Assembly (NCBI RefSeq): GCF_009908195.1
Contig: NZ_JAAAHS010000033.1
Span: 1-33,307, forward strand
Origin: Streptomyces boluensis
Lineage (GTDB): Bacteria; Actinomycetota; Actinomycetes; Streptomycetales; Streptomycetaceae
Direction: 5' to 3'
Length of the DNA stretch: 33,307 bases
Each line of letters starts with the position of its first letter. Position 1 is the stretch's first letter. Shown here one piece after another: positions 1 through 7,525 of the stretch. The notes below the pieces were generated by a model. The model was not told the origin of the DNA, did not search any database, and was given only the letters and a program-made list of their open reading frames with translations. A program made the position numbers and the translations under genes.

Positions 1-437
1 GGGTCGGGGAGTTGCATGCCGCCGACATCGACCCCGTCGCCGTACGGTGTGCGCGCGGCAATGTGGGTGAGGTCGGCGGGCAGGTGTACGTGAGCGACCT
101 GTACGACGGGGTGCCGGCTCGGCTGCGCGGGCGGGTCGATGTGCTCGTCGTGAACGCCCCCTACGTACCGACCGATGCCATCGGGCTCTTGCCGCCCGAG
201 GCGCGGGACCATGAGCCGCGGATCGCGCTGGACGGTGGGGTCGACGGGGTCGAGGTGCAGCGGCGGGTGGCCGCCGGGGCCGGTGCGTGGCTGGCGCCCG
301 GCGGGCATCTGCTGATCGAGACCAGTGCGCGGCAGGCGGACCGTACCGTGCGGGCCATGGTGGACGGTGGGCTCGTCGCCCGGGTCGTGGAAGACCCGGA
401 GCTCGGGGCGACCGTCGTCGTCGGCGCCGCCCCGTAG
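1..437 (+). CDS. PrmC/HemK-related putative protein-(glutamine-N5) methyltransferase (5' end outside window)
   Basis: This is the C-terminal part of a class I SAM-dependent methyltransferase. The frame is open to the left window edge, so the TTG at 12 is unlikely to be the true start. The visible part opens with an ADIDP acidic strand, the SAM-ribose position, and contains NAPYVPTD. That matches the N-P/A-P-Y catalytic motif of HemK/PrmC glutamine methyltransferases, with Ala in place of the usual first Pro. It then continues through an HEPRIALDGGVDG segment typical of the family. The NAPY variant suggests the PrmC-related subfamily of unknown substrate rather than the housekeeping release-factor methyltransferase; this is inference from motif memory. 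The gene converges on ku, with only 14 bp between the two stop codons. Confidence 0.85.
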   Translation, partial: VGELHAADIDPVAVRCARGNVGEVGGQVYVSDLYDGVPARLRGRVDVLVVNAPYVPTDAIGLLPPEARDHEPRIALDGGVDGVEVQRRVAAGAGAWLAPGGHLLIETSARQADRTVRAMVDGGLVARVVEDPELGATVVVGAAP

Positions 438-451
438 CCGGAGCAACCTCT

Positions 452-1492
452 CTACGCCGAGGCCTTCTTGCGGGGCGTGGACGACGATGACGATGACGAG
501 GCTGATTTCTTCGTCGTCGTTTTCTTCGTCGCCGTCGACTTCTTCGACGTCGCCGTCTTCTTCGTCGCCGTCGAGGTCGACTTCTTTGCCGACGTCGTCT
601 TCTTCTTCGCGCCCGCCGCCGTGGACTTCTTGCCGCCCACCGCCTTCGGGCTCGACCGTGCCGACTTGCTCGTGCGGCGCAGCGGGGTGACGCGTGCCGG
701 TTCCTCGTCCTCGCCGCGGGCCGCCTGGGCCGCCTTGACCGAGCTCTCCAGGGCGGCCATCAGGTCGATCACCTTGCCGCCGCCGGGGGCCGCCTCGGGG
801 GCCTTCGCCGGTGCGGTGCCCTCGACCTTGGCGGAGACCATCTCCTCGACCGCCTCGCGGTAGTCGTCGTGCAGGGTCTCCAGGTCGACCTCGCCGAGGG
901 TCTCCATCAGCGCGTCGGCGAGGTCCAACTCCGCTTCCCGTACGGTCACATGGGTGTCGGGGGCCACCTCCTCGGGGGCGCGGATCTCGTCCGGCCAGAG
1001 CAGGCCGTGCATGGCGATGGCGTCGTCGACGACGCGCAGCATGCCGAGGCGTTCGCGGCCGCGCAGGGCGTACTTCGCGATGGCCACCTTCTTGCTGCGC
1101 TTGAGTGCCTCGCGCAGCAGCGTGTACGGCTTCGCGGCCGGGACGCCGTTCGCGGCGAGGTAGTACGCGGCGTCCATCTGGAGCGGGTCGATCCGCTCCT
1201 GCGGCACGAAGGCGACGATCTCGATGGTCTTGGCGGTCGGGATGGGGAGCGCGGCCAGGTCGTCCTCCGTGATGGGGATGATCGAGCCGTCGGCGTCCTC
1301 GTACCCCTTGCCGATCTCGGCCGTCGTGACCTCCTTCTCCTCCAGTTCGCAGACCTTGCGGTAGCGGATCCGGCCGCCGTCCGTGGTGTGGATCTGGCGG
1401 AAGGAGATCGAGTGGTTCTCCGTGGCGTTCACCAACTTGATCGGGATGCTGACCAGCCCGAAGGAGATGGCGCCGTTCCATATGGATCGCAC
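452..1492 (-). CDS. ku: Ku DNA end-binding protein of bacterial NHEJ
   Basis: Homodimeric Ku ring that threads onto double-strand DNA ends and recruits the LigD-type polymerase and ligase. The 346-residue product starts MRSIWNGAISFGLVSIP, the signature N-terminus of bacterial Ku, and the core extends to about residue 255. Residues about 270-346 form a low-complexity tail of Lys, Thr, Ser and Ala with repeated KK/KKS/KKT blocks. Such lysine-rich extensions in actinobacterial Ku bind DNA and help ligase stimulation (family knowledge). The start is GTG at 1492, preceded by AAGGGG with 8 nt spacing. It is transcribed divergently from the polymerase gene at 1585 across 92 bp that carry a 10-nt direct repeat. 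The short tail repeats give a periodic DNA sequence at about 480-700. Confidence 0.96.
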   Translation of the reverse strand: MRSIWNGAISFGLVSIPIKLVNATENHSISFRQIHTTDGGRIRYRKVCELEEKEVTTAEIGKGYEDADGSIIPITEDDLAALPIPTAKTIEIVAFVPQERIDPLQMDAAYYLAANGVPAAKPYTLLREALKRSKKVAIAKYALRGRERLGMLRVVDDAIAMHGLLWPDEIRAPEEVAPDTHVTVREAELDLADALMETLGEVDLETLHDDYREAVEEMVSAKVEGTAPAKAPEAAPGGGKVIDLMAALESSVKAAQAARGEDEEPARVTPLRRTSKSARSSPKAVGGKKSTAAGAKKKTTSAKKSTSTATKKTATSKKSTATKKTTTKKSASSSSSSSTPRKKASA

Positions 1493-1504
1493 AGTGAGAA
1501 CCCC

Positions 1505-1536
1505 TTACTGCCCTGTAGCCGGTCTTTTACTGCCCT
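1505..1536. repeat. 10-nt direct repeat in the ku/ligD-polymerase divergent promoter
   Basis: TTACTGCCCT occurs at 1505-1514 and again at 1527-1536, a perfect 10-nt repeat with 22 bp between starts, about two helical turns. It lies just upstream of the ku ribosome-binding site and about 50-80 bp before the polymerase start. The position fits tandem binding of a regulator on one DNA face or a duplicated promoter element. No regulator is identified, and this is a candidate only. Confidence 0.5.
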
Positions 1537-1584
1537 CGATGTGAGCGATTCGCCCGTTATGTCCGTACGCGGCATCCTCATCGT

Positions 1585-2484
1585 ATGACGCCGATCACGG
1601 AGGTGGAGGGGCGGCGGCTTGCGCTCACCAACCTCGACAAGGTGCTTTATCCGGACGGCGGCTTCACCAAGGGCGAGGTGCTGCACTACTACGCGACCTG
1701 CGCCGGAGCACTGCTCGCGCACCTCTTCAACCGGCCCGTCTCCTTCCTGCGCTACCCGGACGGGCCGGACGGCCAGCGCTTCTTCGCCAAGAACGTGCCG
1801 CCCGGTACGCCCGCCTGGGTGCGCACCGCCGAAGTGCCGCGGCGCAGCGAGGAGGGCACCGCGAAGCTGGTGCTCGTACAGGACATGGCCACGCTGATGT
1901 GGGCGGCCAACCTGGTCACGGAGTTCCATACGCCGCAGTGGCAGGCCGACGCCCCCGGCTCGGCCGACCGGATGGTGTTCGACCTGGACCCCGGCGCGCC
2001 CGCGACGATCGTGGAGTGCTGCGAGGTGGCGCTCTGGCTGCGCGAGCGGCTGAGCGCGGACGGCCTGCACGTGTACGCGAAGACCTCGGGCTCGAAGGGG
2101 CTGCACGTGCTCGTACCGCTCGAACCGACACCGTCCGAGAAGGTCACCGCGTACGCCAAGGAGCTGGCCGTCGAGGCCGAGCGGGAGCTGCCGGGGCTCG
2201 CCCTGCACCGGATGACCCGCAGCCTGCGGCCCGGCAAGGTGTTCGTGGACTTCAGCCAGAACGCCGCCGCGAAGACCACCGCCACCCCGTACACGCTGCG
2301 CGCCCGCCCGGCGCCGACCGTCTCCGCGCCCGTGACCTGGGCGGAGGTCGAGGCCTGCGCCGCCCCGGCCGACCTGGTCTTCCTCGCCACGGACATCGCG
2401 CCGCGGCTCGCCACCCACGGCGATCTGCTCGGGCCGCTGATCAACCTCAACCGGGCCGGGAAACTCCCGCGAGGGTTCCGGTGA
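1585..2484 (+). CDS. LigD-type NHEJ polymerase/primase (stand-alone PolDom)
   Basis: Archaeo-eukaryotic-primase-type polymerase that fills gaps and adds ribonucleotides at broken ends during Ku-dependent end joining. The 299 residues match the LigD polymerase domain in length. Near the N-terminus are LTNLDKVLYP and FFAKNVP. The catalytic pair is in VFDLDPG (D133 and D135), and SGSKGLHVLVPL is the conserved His-containing nucleotide-binding strand. MTRSLRPGKVFVDFSQN and TPYTLRARP follow. No phosphoesterase or ligase domain is fused; the ligase is the next gene, 16 bp downstream. The ATG at 1585 has no evident Shine-Dalgarno. CATCCT lies 7 nt upstream, so a leaderless transcript is possible. 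The gene belongs to the divergent ku-pol-lig unit. Confidence 0.94.
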   Translation: MTPITEVEGRRLALTNLDKVLYPDGGFTKGEVLHYYATCAGALLAHLFNRPVSFLRYPDGPDGQRFFAKNVPPGTPAWVRTAEVPRRSEEGTAKLVLVQDMATLMWAANLVTEFHTPQWQADAPGSADRMVFDLDPGAPATIVECCEVALWLRERLSADGLHVYAKTSGSKGLHVLVPLEPTPSEKVTAYAKELAVEAERELPGLALHRMTRSLRPGKVFVDFSQNAAAKTTATPYTLRARPAPTVSAPVTWAEVEACAAPADLVFLATDIAPRLATHGDLLGPLINLNRAGKLPRGFR

Positions 2485-2500
2485 GCCGGGCGGGTACCCC

Positions 2501-3403
2501 GTGGCGAGGCCGGTCGTGAGGCCGCCGCTCCGGGTCGCGCTCGCGGAGTCCGTGGACGCGCTGCCGACGGACGGGCCATGGGCGTACGAGCCGAAGTTCG
2601 ACGGGCACCGGCTCGTGGTGTTCCGCGGCGAGGGGCCGCGCGGGGTGCTGTTGCAGGCACGTTCCGGGCGGACCGTGACCGGCGCGTTCCCCGATCTCGC
2701 CGAGGCGGCCCGCGCGCTGCCCGAGGGCACGGTGCTCGACGGGGAGGTGGTGGTGTGGACCGAGGGGCGGATCGACTTCGCGGCCGTGCAGCGGCGGGCC
2801 GCGGCCACCCCGGCGCGGGCGCGGCAGCTCGCCCGCACGCTGCCCGCCTCGTACGCCGCCTTCGACCTGCTCGCCGAGGCGGGCGACGAGCTGCGCGCCC
2901 GGCCGTACGCGGAGCGCCGGGAGCGGCTCGTCGCCCGGCTCGCGCCGCTCGGGCCGCCACTGCAGGCGGTGCCGATGACGACGGATCCGGAGGTCGCCGC
3001 CGACTGGTACGAGTCGCTGCGCGCCACCGGCGTCGAGGGTCTGGTGATCAAGCGGCTCGACCAGGGGTATCCGGCCGGGCGGCGGTCCTGGCTGAAGCTC
3101 CGGCACAGCGATACGCGGGACGCGGTCGTCGTCGGCTTCACCGGCACCCCGGCCCACCCGCAGGCCCTCGTCCTCGTACTGCCCGACGACGACCCGCTCC
3201 TGTCGAGCCCGCTGACCCCGGCGGTACGGGCGCGGGCCGCCGCGCTGCTGCCCGCGCCGGGACCGGACGCCGGGATGAACGCGATCGGCTTCGGCGACAT
3301 CACGTACCGCACCGTTCCGCCGGAGCTCACGGTCGAGGTGCGGCAGCAGGCGACGCGGCACCGGACAGCGACGGTGGTGCGGTTCCGGGGCGGGGCGGAG
3401 TAG
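2501..3403 (+). CDS. ATP-dependent DNA ligase of the LigD/LigC type
   Basis: Seals nicks during end joining. The 300-residue protein has the nucleotidyltransferase motifs in order. Motif I is KFDGHR, with the adenylated lysine at K32. DGEVVVW lies in the middle, SYAAFDLLA is motif III-like, EGLVIKR is motif IV, and WLKLRHS is motif V. These are followed by an OB-fold-like C-terminus ending in TYRTVPPELTVEV. This is the length of the LigD ligase domain alone, with no fused polymerase or nuclease. It lies 16 bp after the polymerase gene on the same strand, so cotranscription is likely. The start used is GTG 2501; a second in-frame GTG at 2516 is also possible because the Shine-Dalgarno is weak for both. 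Confidence 0.93.
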   Translation: MARPVVRPPLRVALAESVDALPTDGPWAYEPKFDGHRLVVFRGEGPRGVLLQARSGRTVTGAFPDLAEAARALPEGTVLDGEVVVWTEGRIDFAAVQRRAAATPARARQLARTLPASYAAFDLLAEAGDELRARPYAERRERLVARLAPLGPPLQAVPMTTDPEVAADWYESLRATGVEGLVIKRLDQGYPAGRRSWLKLRHSDTRDAVVVGFTGTPAHPQALVLVLPDDDPLLSSPLTPAVRARAAALLPAPGPDAGMNAIGFGDITYRTVPPELTVEVRQQATRHRTATVVRFRGGAE

Positions 3404-3429
3404 GCGGAGTGGGCCGCGTCTCTTATTAA

Positions 3430-3499
3430 TCAAGTTTGACCAATGGTCTTGCGCGGCGTAACTTTGCCGCCGATCACCATCTAGTCAACCTTGACCAAT
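3430..3499 (+). promoter_or_regulatory. Promoter with two operator-like inverted repeats upstream of the SnoaL-like gene
   Basis: A near-consensus housekeeping promoter is visible: TTGACC at 3436-3441, a 17-bp spacer, and TAACTT at 3459-3464. Transcription would start near 3471. Two similar 15-mers, TCAAGTTTGACCAAT at 3430-3444 and TCAACCTTGACCAAT at 3485-3499, match at 13 of 15 positions. Each holds an inverted repeat, TCAA-2-TTGA and GTCAA-2-TTGAC respectively. The first covers the -35 element and the second lies about +15 to +28. This geometry fits repression by a dimeric winged-helix regulator of MarR or HxlR type. That assignment is inference. Confidence 0.65.
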
Positions 3500-3525
3500 T
3501 GCCCGATGGCACCCGGAGGAGCCCC

Positions 3526-3954
3526 ATGACCGTTCTGCCCGACACCGGATACCGGCCCACCGAGGAGGACCGCGCGAGCCTGGACGCCTGGTTCGCCGAG
3601 TACGACGCCGAGAGCGCGCGGCGTGACGTCGAGCGCATGGCGGACCTCGCGGTGTTCCCGCTCAACCTGGTGAGCGACGACTCCGCGGGTGACGGGCGGT
3701 CCGCCCAGTGGGACCGCGAGCGGTTCGTGGCGACGATGACGCACGTCATGGGCGAGGGGAGCGAGGACATCAGCTTCGAGTCCGTGCGCACGCCGGTGTT
3801 CCTCTCCCCCGCGATGGCCGTGGTCTTCACCGACTCGACGATGACGACCGAGGGGCAGAGCCGGCAGCTGCGGTACGCCGACATCCTGATCAGGCGCCAG
3901 GGGAAGTGGGCGTTCCAGACGATGATCCAGGGCGGCTGGGGCGACCAGCTGTAG
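3526..3954 (+). CDS. SnoaL/DUF4440-like NTF2-fold protein
   Basis: A 142-residue cytoplasmic protein with the look of the NTF2/SnoaL superfamily. It has an N-terminal helix (ASLDAWFAEYDAESARRDVERMADL), a central WDRERFVATMTHV helix, and a C-terminal strand pair ending YADILIRRQGKWAFQTMIQGGW. The last part is typical of DUF4440-type proteins, where a Trp-rich final strand closes the cone. The function of such stand-alone proteins is not known; some bind small ligands. The start at 3526 is chosen over an upstream in-frame possibility at 3436 because GGAGGA sits 5 nt before it and the upstream stretch carries the promoter and operators. The controlled promoter suggests an inducible role. Confidence 0.75.
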   Translation: MTVLPDTGYRPTEEDRASLDAWFAEYDAESARRDVERMADLAVFPLNLVSDDSAGDGRSAQWDRERFVATMTHVMGEGSEDISFESVRTPVFLSPAMAVVFTDSTMTTEGQSRQLRYADILIRRQGKWAFQTMIQGGWGDQL

Positions 3955-3980
3955 GGCCGAGGCGTGAGGCCGGTGCGAAA

Positions 3981-4008
3981 GCGACAAGTGGGCTGATCTT
4001 CGTATTCT
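3981..4008 (+). promoter_or_regulatory. Possible promoter for the lipoprotein/kinase operon
   Basis: GCGACA at 3981-3986, a 16-bp spacer and TATTCT at 4003-4008 make a plausible but weak sigma-70-like promoter 62 bp before the lipoprotein start. The -10 is good and the -35 matches only four of six positions. Confidence 0.35.
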
Positions 4009-4069
4009 GGCGTGTGGCGGTCGGATCGCCCGCCCCAGAACCACAGCCGCGCCCGGCAGGAGGAGTCCC

Positions 4070-4840
4070 GTGCCCCGGAGCCGTCCGCTACGTGCCGTGC
4101 TGTCGCTCGTCGTCGCGGGCCTGGTGCTCGCGGGGTGTGGCACCGCCGGGGATCTGGAGAGCGCGGGGCGGACGCCGAGCGCGGTCGGCCCGGCCCGGCT
4201 CTGGCCCCAACTGCCGCCCAGCGAGCCCGAGTACCCGGACGACTCCGAGGCGACCGTCGAAGTGGTGAAGGGCGTCGACGTACCGGGCCTCGATCTGCAC
4301 CGGGTCGACCCGCTCACCGTCGTCAAGGCGGAGGTGGCCGCGCGGCCCGCGAGCACGACCGGGCCCGACGCGCTGCCCGCCGGCACCGCGGCTGCCGTCG
4401 CGCGCTGCCCCGCGGGCAAGAAGCCGGACCAGGTGGTGAAGGGCTGCCCGGTGCTCCAGGCGTACTACCGGGACCTGACCGGCACCGGGAAGGACGAGCT
4501 GATCGTCGGCATCAGCCTCGGCGACGGCAGCCTCGGCATCCGCGTCTACAGCCTGGACGCCGGCCGGCTCATCCGGATCATGTCCACCGCCGAGACCGTC
4601 ACGGGCGTGGAACTCGCCGGGCGCGACCTGATCGTGCGGGAGCCCGCGCAGAGCCCCGAGTACGAGATCCGCTACGCCTGGTCCTGGGACGCGGGCCAGC
4701 GCGCGATGCTGCCCGCCCGGATCGAGATCGTCCGCATCTCCGGGCCCAGCGGGTCGCCGTCGCCCTCGGTGTCGGCCTCTGCTTCGACCTCGCCCTCGGT
4801 GTCTCTTTCGCCCTCGCCGTCGCCCTCGGTGTCGCGATGA
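4070..4840 (+). CDS. Lipoprotein with a Ser/Pro-rich tail, coupled to a sensor kinase
   Basis: A 256-residue exported lipoprotein. A basic N-terminus and hydrophobic stretch lead to the lipobox LVLAGC, with the lipidated cysteine at C23. The middle (about 60-215) has no family I recognise; it contains two cysteines (ARCPAGKK and KGCPVLQ) and GKDELIVGISLGDG, reminiscent of FG-GAP-like or VCBS-like strands. The last about 30 residues are a Ser/Pro/Ala repeat encoded by near-repetitive DNA at 4741-4830. The start is GTG 4070, with AGGAGGAG 6 nt upstream. Its stop overlaps the kinase start (ATGA at 4837-4840), so the two are translationally coupled. By analogy with the CseA lipoprotein beside CseC, it may tune the kinase from outside the membrane; that is inference. 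Confidence 0.8.
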   Translation: MPRSRPLRAVLSLVVAGLVLAGCGTAGDLESAGRTPSAVGPARLWPQLPPSEPEYPDDSEATVEVVKGVDVPGLDLHRVDPLTVVKAEVAARPASTTGPDALPAGTAAAVARCPAGKKPDQVVKGCPVLQAYYRDLTGTGKDELIVGISLGDGSLGIRVYSLDAGRLIRIMSTAETVTGVELAGRDLIVREPAQSPEYEIRYAWSWDAGQRAMLPARIEIVRISGPSGSPSPSVSASASTSPSVSLSPSPSPSVSR

Positions 4841-6099
4841 GGCTCCGGCTGCCCGCCTGGACCGCGACCCTCACGTGGAAGGCCGCGCTGTTCATCACGG
4901 TCATGTGCTGTCTGCTCGCCGCGATGCTCGGCGCGCTCGTGCATGTCGCGGTGACCCGGCAGACCGTCGGCAACTCCCGCGACAAGGCGCTCACCAAACT
5001 GCAGGACGTCACCCGCCTGTACGAAGCCGGGGACCGCTTGCCGCCGGGGGCCGGGCTCGACCCGCCGGGCCTTCCGGACGGGCTGCGCGAACTGGCCGCC
5101 GAGGGCAGGCGCGGCACGATGGTCGCCGACCTCGGCGGGCGGCCGACGATGTGGGCCGCGGGGCCCGTCGACGGCGGCCGGGCCATCGCCACGGAGATCG
5201 ACTACACCCAGGGCGCCCGCACCATCGACGGACTCGACCGCGCCATCTTCGGCTCCTCGGTGCTCGCCATCGGCGCGACGCTCCTGGTGGGCGCGTTCGC
5301 CGTGACCCGGGTGACGCGGCGGCTCCACCAGACGGCGACCGTGGCCCGCCGGATCAGCGCCGGTGACCTGGACGCCCGCGTCAACGACCCGCGTACGAAG
5401 GACCCTTCGCGTGCCCAGGACGAGGTGGCCGCCGTCGCCGGGGCCCTGGACACCATGGCCTCCTCTCTGCAGGGGAAGCTGGAGAGCGAGCAGCGGTTCA
5501 CCGCCGATGTGGCGCACGAGCTGCGCACCCCGCTGACCGGACTGCACGCCGCCGCCGAACTGCTGCCGCCCGGCCGCCCCGCCGAGCTGGTCCGGGACCG
5601 GGTGCAGACGATGCGGGTGCTCACCGAGGACCTGCTCGAGATCTCGCGGCTCGACGCCCGCCGCGAACAGGTCGACCTGGACCGCCACCCGCTGGGCCCG
5701 CTCGCCGTGCGCGCCGTACGGGCCTTGGGCACCGACACCGAGGTGCGGGTCGAGCGGGACGTGTGCGTGGAGACCGACCGGCGCCGCCTGGAGCGGGTGC
5801 TCGGCAACCTCGTCGGCAACGCCCACAAGCACGGCCGTACGCCGGTGGTGGTCACCGTCGACGGTCCGGTGCTCTCGGTGCGCGATCACGGCGACGGCTT
5901 CCCCGACTACCTCGTGGAGCACGGACCGCAGCGGTTCCGTACCGAGGGCGGGGCGCACGGGCACGGGCTCGGGCTGACCATCGCCGCCGGGCAGGCACGG
6001 GTGCTCGGGGCACGTCTGGAGTTCGGCAACGCGGCGGACGGCGGCGCGGTGGCCCGGCTGACGCTGCCGTACGCGCCCACGGAAGGTGCCGCCGGCTGA
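4837..6099 (+). CDS. Membrane sensor histidine kinase (HAMP, HisKA, HATPase), no adjacent response regulator
   Basis: A 420-residue class I histidine kinase. TM1 is at about residues 13-38, an extracytoplasmic loop of about 100 residues follows, then TM2 at 138-158 and HAMP at 158-212. The H box is FTADVAHELRTPL with the phospho-acceptor H227. The N box is LVGNAHKHG, the G1 box DHGDGF and the G2 box GHGLGLTIA. The overall plan is like CseC-type envelope-stress kinases. The ATG at 4837 overlaps the lipoprotein stop. Neither neighbouring gene encodes a response regulator, so its partner must be elsewhere. Downstream is a SEDS/PBP cell-wall pair with its own apparent promoter, consistent with a cell-envelope signal, though this is only context. 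Confidence 0.93.
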   Translation: MRLRLPAWTATLTWKAALFITVMCCLLAAMLGALVHVAVTRQTVGNSRDKALTKLQDVTRLYEAGDRLPPGAGLDPPGLPDGLRELAAEGRRGTMVADLGGRPTMWAAGPVDGGRAIATEIDYTQGARTIDGLDRAIFGSSVLAIGATLLVGAFAVTRVTRRLHQTATVARRISAGDLDARVNDPRTKDPSRAQDEVAAVAGALDTMASSLQGKLESEQRFTADVAHELRTPLTGLHAAAELLPPGRPAELVRDRVQTMRVLTEDLLEISRLDARREQVDLDRHPLGPLAVRAVRALGTDTEVRVERDVCVETDRRRLERVLGNLVGNAHKHGRTPVVVTVDGPVLSVRDHGDGFPDYLVEHGPQRFRTEGGAHGHGLGLTIAAGQARVLGARLEFGNAADGGAVARLTLPYAPTEGAAG

Positions 6100-6126
6100 A
6101 AGGCCGGAGGGGCGGACATTTCTTGC

Positions 6127-6139
6127 TACGTTGCCCGAC
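6127..6139 (+). promoter_or_regulatory. -10 element of a probably leaderless SEDS transcript
   Basis: TACGTT at 6127-6132 ends 7 nt before the ATG at 6140, and no Shine-Dalgarno sits at a useful distance (GGAGG is about 28 nt away). This matches the Streptomyces leaderless layout, a TANNNT hexamer with +1 at or next to the start codon. No good -35 is seen. Confidence 0.5.
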
Positions 6140-7522
6140 ATGACCGGAACAGCCGTTGATGTGACAGACAGGACGGAAACGTCCGTCCCGGCGGTCCAGG
6201 TCCCCAAGCGCCGCGGCACCGAACTCGCCCTGCTCGTCCTCGCCGTGGGGCTCTGCGTCTACGGCTATCTGCACGTCGGCCTCGCCGTGTACGGCACCGT
6301 GCCGCGCAATGTCGCGGACTACGGCGGCGGACTCGGGGCGCTCGCCCTGCTCGCCCATGTGGCGGTGCGGCTGCGCGCCCCGTACGCCGATCCGCTGCTG
6401 CTGCCCATCGCCGTGCTGCTCAACGGCCTCGGCCTGGTCCTGATCTACCGGCTCGACCAGGAGACCCCGCACGACCAGGCCGCGCTCGCCCAACTCACCT
6501 GGTCCACGGCCGGGGTGGCGCTGTTCATCCTGGTCGTCGTGGTGCTGCGGGACCACCGGGTGCTGCAGGGGTACGCGTATCTGTTCGTGGTCGCGGCGCT
6601 CGCGCTGCTGCTCGCGCCGATCTTCTTCCCGGCGGTGAACGGCGCCCGGATCTGGGTGCGGATCGCCGGATTCTCGCTGCAGCCCGCCGAGTTCGCGAAG
6701 ATCCTGCTCGCGGTCTTCTTCGCCTCGTACCTCGCGGCCAACCGCAACGCCCTCGCGTACGCCGGGAAGCGCGTCTGGAAGCTGCAGTTCCCCACCGGCC
6801 GGGTGCTCGGGCCGATCGTCGCGATCTGGCTGATCAGCGTCGGCGTACTGATCCTTGAGCGGGACCTCGGCACCTCGCTGCTGTTCTTCGGGCTTTTCGT
6901 GGTGCTGCTCTATGTGGCCACCGGGCGCACCGGCTGGATCGCGGTCGGGCTGCTGCTCGCCTGTGTGGGCGCGTTCGCGGTCGGCTCGCTCGAACCGCAT
7001 GTGCACAGCCGCGTCCAGGACTGGCTGCACCCCTTCGCCACCATCGACGCGGGCCGCGGGCCCACCCAACTCGCCCAGTCCCTCTTCGCGTTCGCGGCCG
7101 GCGGGCTGCTAGGCACCGGGCTCGGCCAGGGGCACTCCAGCCTGATCGGCTTCGCCGCGAAGTCCGACTTCATCCTGGCCACGGCCGGTGAGGAGCTCGG
7201 CCTGACCGGGCTCTGCGCGATCTTCCTGCTGTACGCGGTGCTTGTGGCGCGGGGCTGCAAGGTGGGGCTCGCCCTGCGGGACCCGTTCGGGCGGCTGCTC
7301 GCCATCGGGCTCGCCTCGATCCTGGCGCTGCAGGTCTTCGTGATCGCGGGCGGGGTCACCGGTCTCATTCCGCTCACCGGGATGGCGATGCCGTTCCTCG
7401 CACAGGGCGGTTCGTCGGTCGTCACCAACTGGATCATCATCGCGCTGCTCGTCCGGGTCAGCTCGTACGCCCGTGGCCAGAGCGATGTGTACGACAGCAG
7501 CCAACTGCCCGAAGAGGACTGA
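6140..7522 (+). CDS. SEDS family peptidoglycan glycosyltransferase (FtsW/RodA type)
   Basis: A polytopic membrane protein of 460 residues that polymerises lipid II into glycan strands together with a class B PBP. About ten hydrophobic helices are visible. SEDS signatures are LDQETPHDQ, FFPAVNGARIWVRIAGFSLQPAEFAKI, ERDLGTSLLFFG, the SDFILATAGEELG loop and the C-terminal PFLAQGGSSVVTNW. The start at 6140 is preferred to the earlier in-frame codon at 6086, which would overlap the kinase end and lacks support. The PBP gene follows after 3 nt, the usual SEDS-bPBP operon arrangement. Streptomyces genomes encode several SEDS paralogues. This one lacks division-cluster neighbours, so it is probably an accessory RodA/FtsW-like enzyme. 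Confidence 0.95.
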   Translation: MTGTAVDVTDRTETSVPAVQVPKRRGTELALLVLAVGLCVYGYLHVGLAVYGTVPRNVADYGGGLGALALLAHVAVRLRAPYADPLLLPIAVLLNGLGLVLIYRLDQETPHDQAALAQLTWSTAGVALFILVVVVLRDHRVLQGYAYLFVVAALALLLAPIFFPAVNGARIWVRIAGFSLQPAEFAKILLAVFFASYLAANRNALAYAGKRVWKLQFPTGRVLGPIVAIWLISVGVLILERDLGTSLLFFGLFVVLLYVATGRTGWIAVGLLLACVGAFAVGSLEPHVHSRVQDWLHPFATIDAGRGPTQLAQSLFAFAAGGLLGTGLGQGHSSLIGFAAKSDFILATAGEELGLTGLCAIFLLYAVLVARGCKVGLALRDPFGRLLAIGLASILALQVFVIAGGVTGLIPLTGMAMPFLAQGGSSVVTNWIIIALLVRVSSYARGQSDVYDSSQLPEED

Positions 7523-7525
7523 GGC

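Noticed and set aside
480..700. Periodic TTCTTCGTCGCCGTC-type sequence that looks like a repeat array
   Set aside because: It is the coding sequence of the Lys/Thr/Ser-rich tail of Ku; spacing is irregular with no conserved repeat-spacer pattern.
1429..3330. A 633-codon minus-strand frame opposite the polymerase and ligase genes
   Set aside because: Ser/Arg/Gly-rich shadow; the plus strand has clear catalytic motifs in both genes.
3436..3525. N-terminal extension of the SnoaL-like protein from a start at 3436
   Set aside because: The stretch contains the promoter and both operator-like sites, while GGAGGA precedes ATG 3526.
4741..4830. Near-repetitive CCCTCGGTGTCG blocks
   Set aside because: Explained as the codons of the Ser/Pro-rich tail of the lipoprotein, not an independent repeat element.
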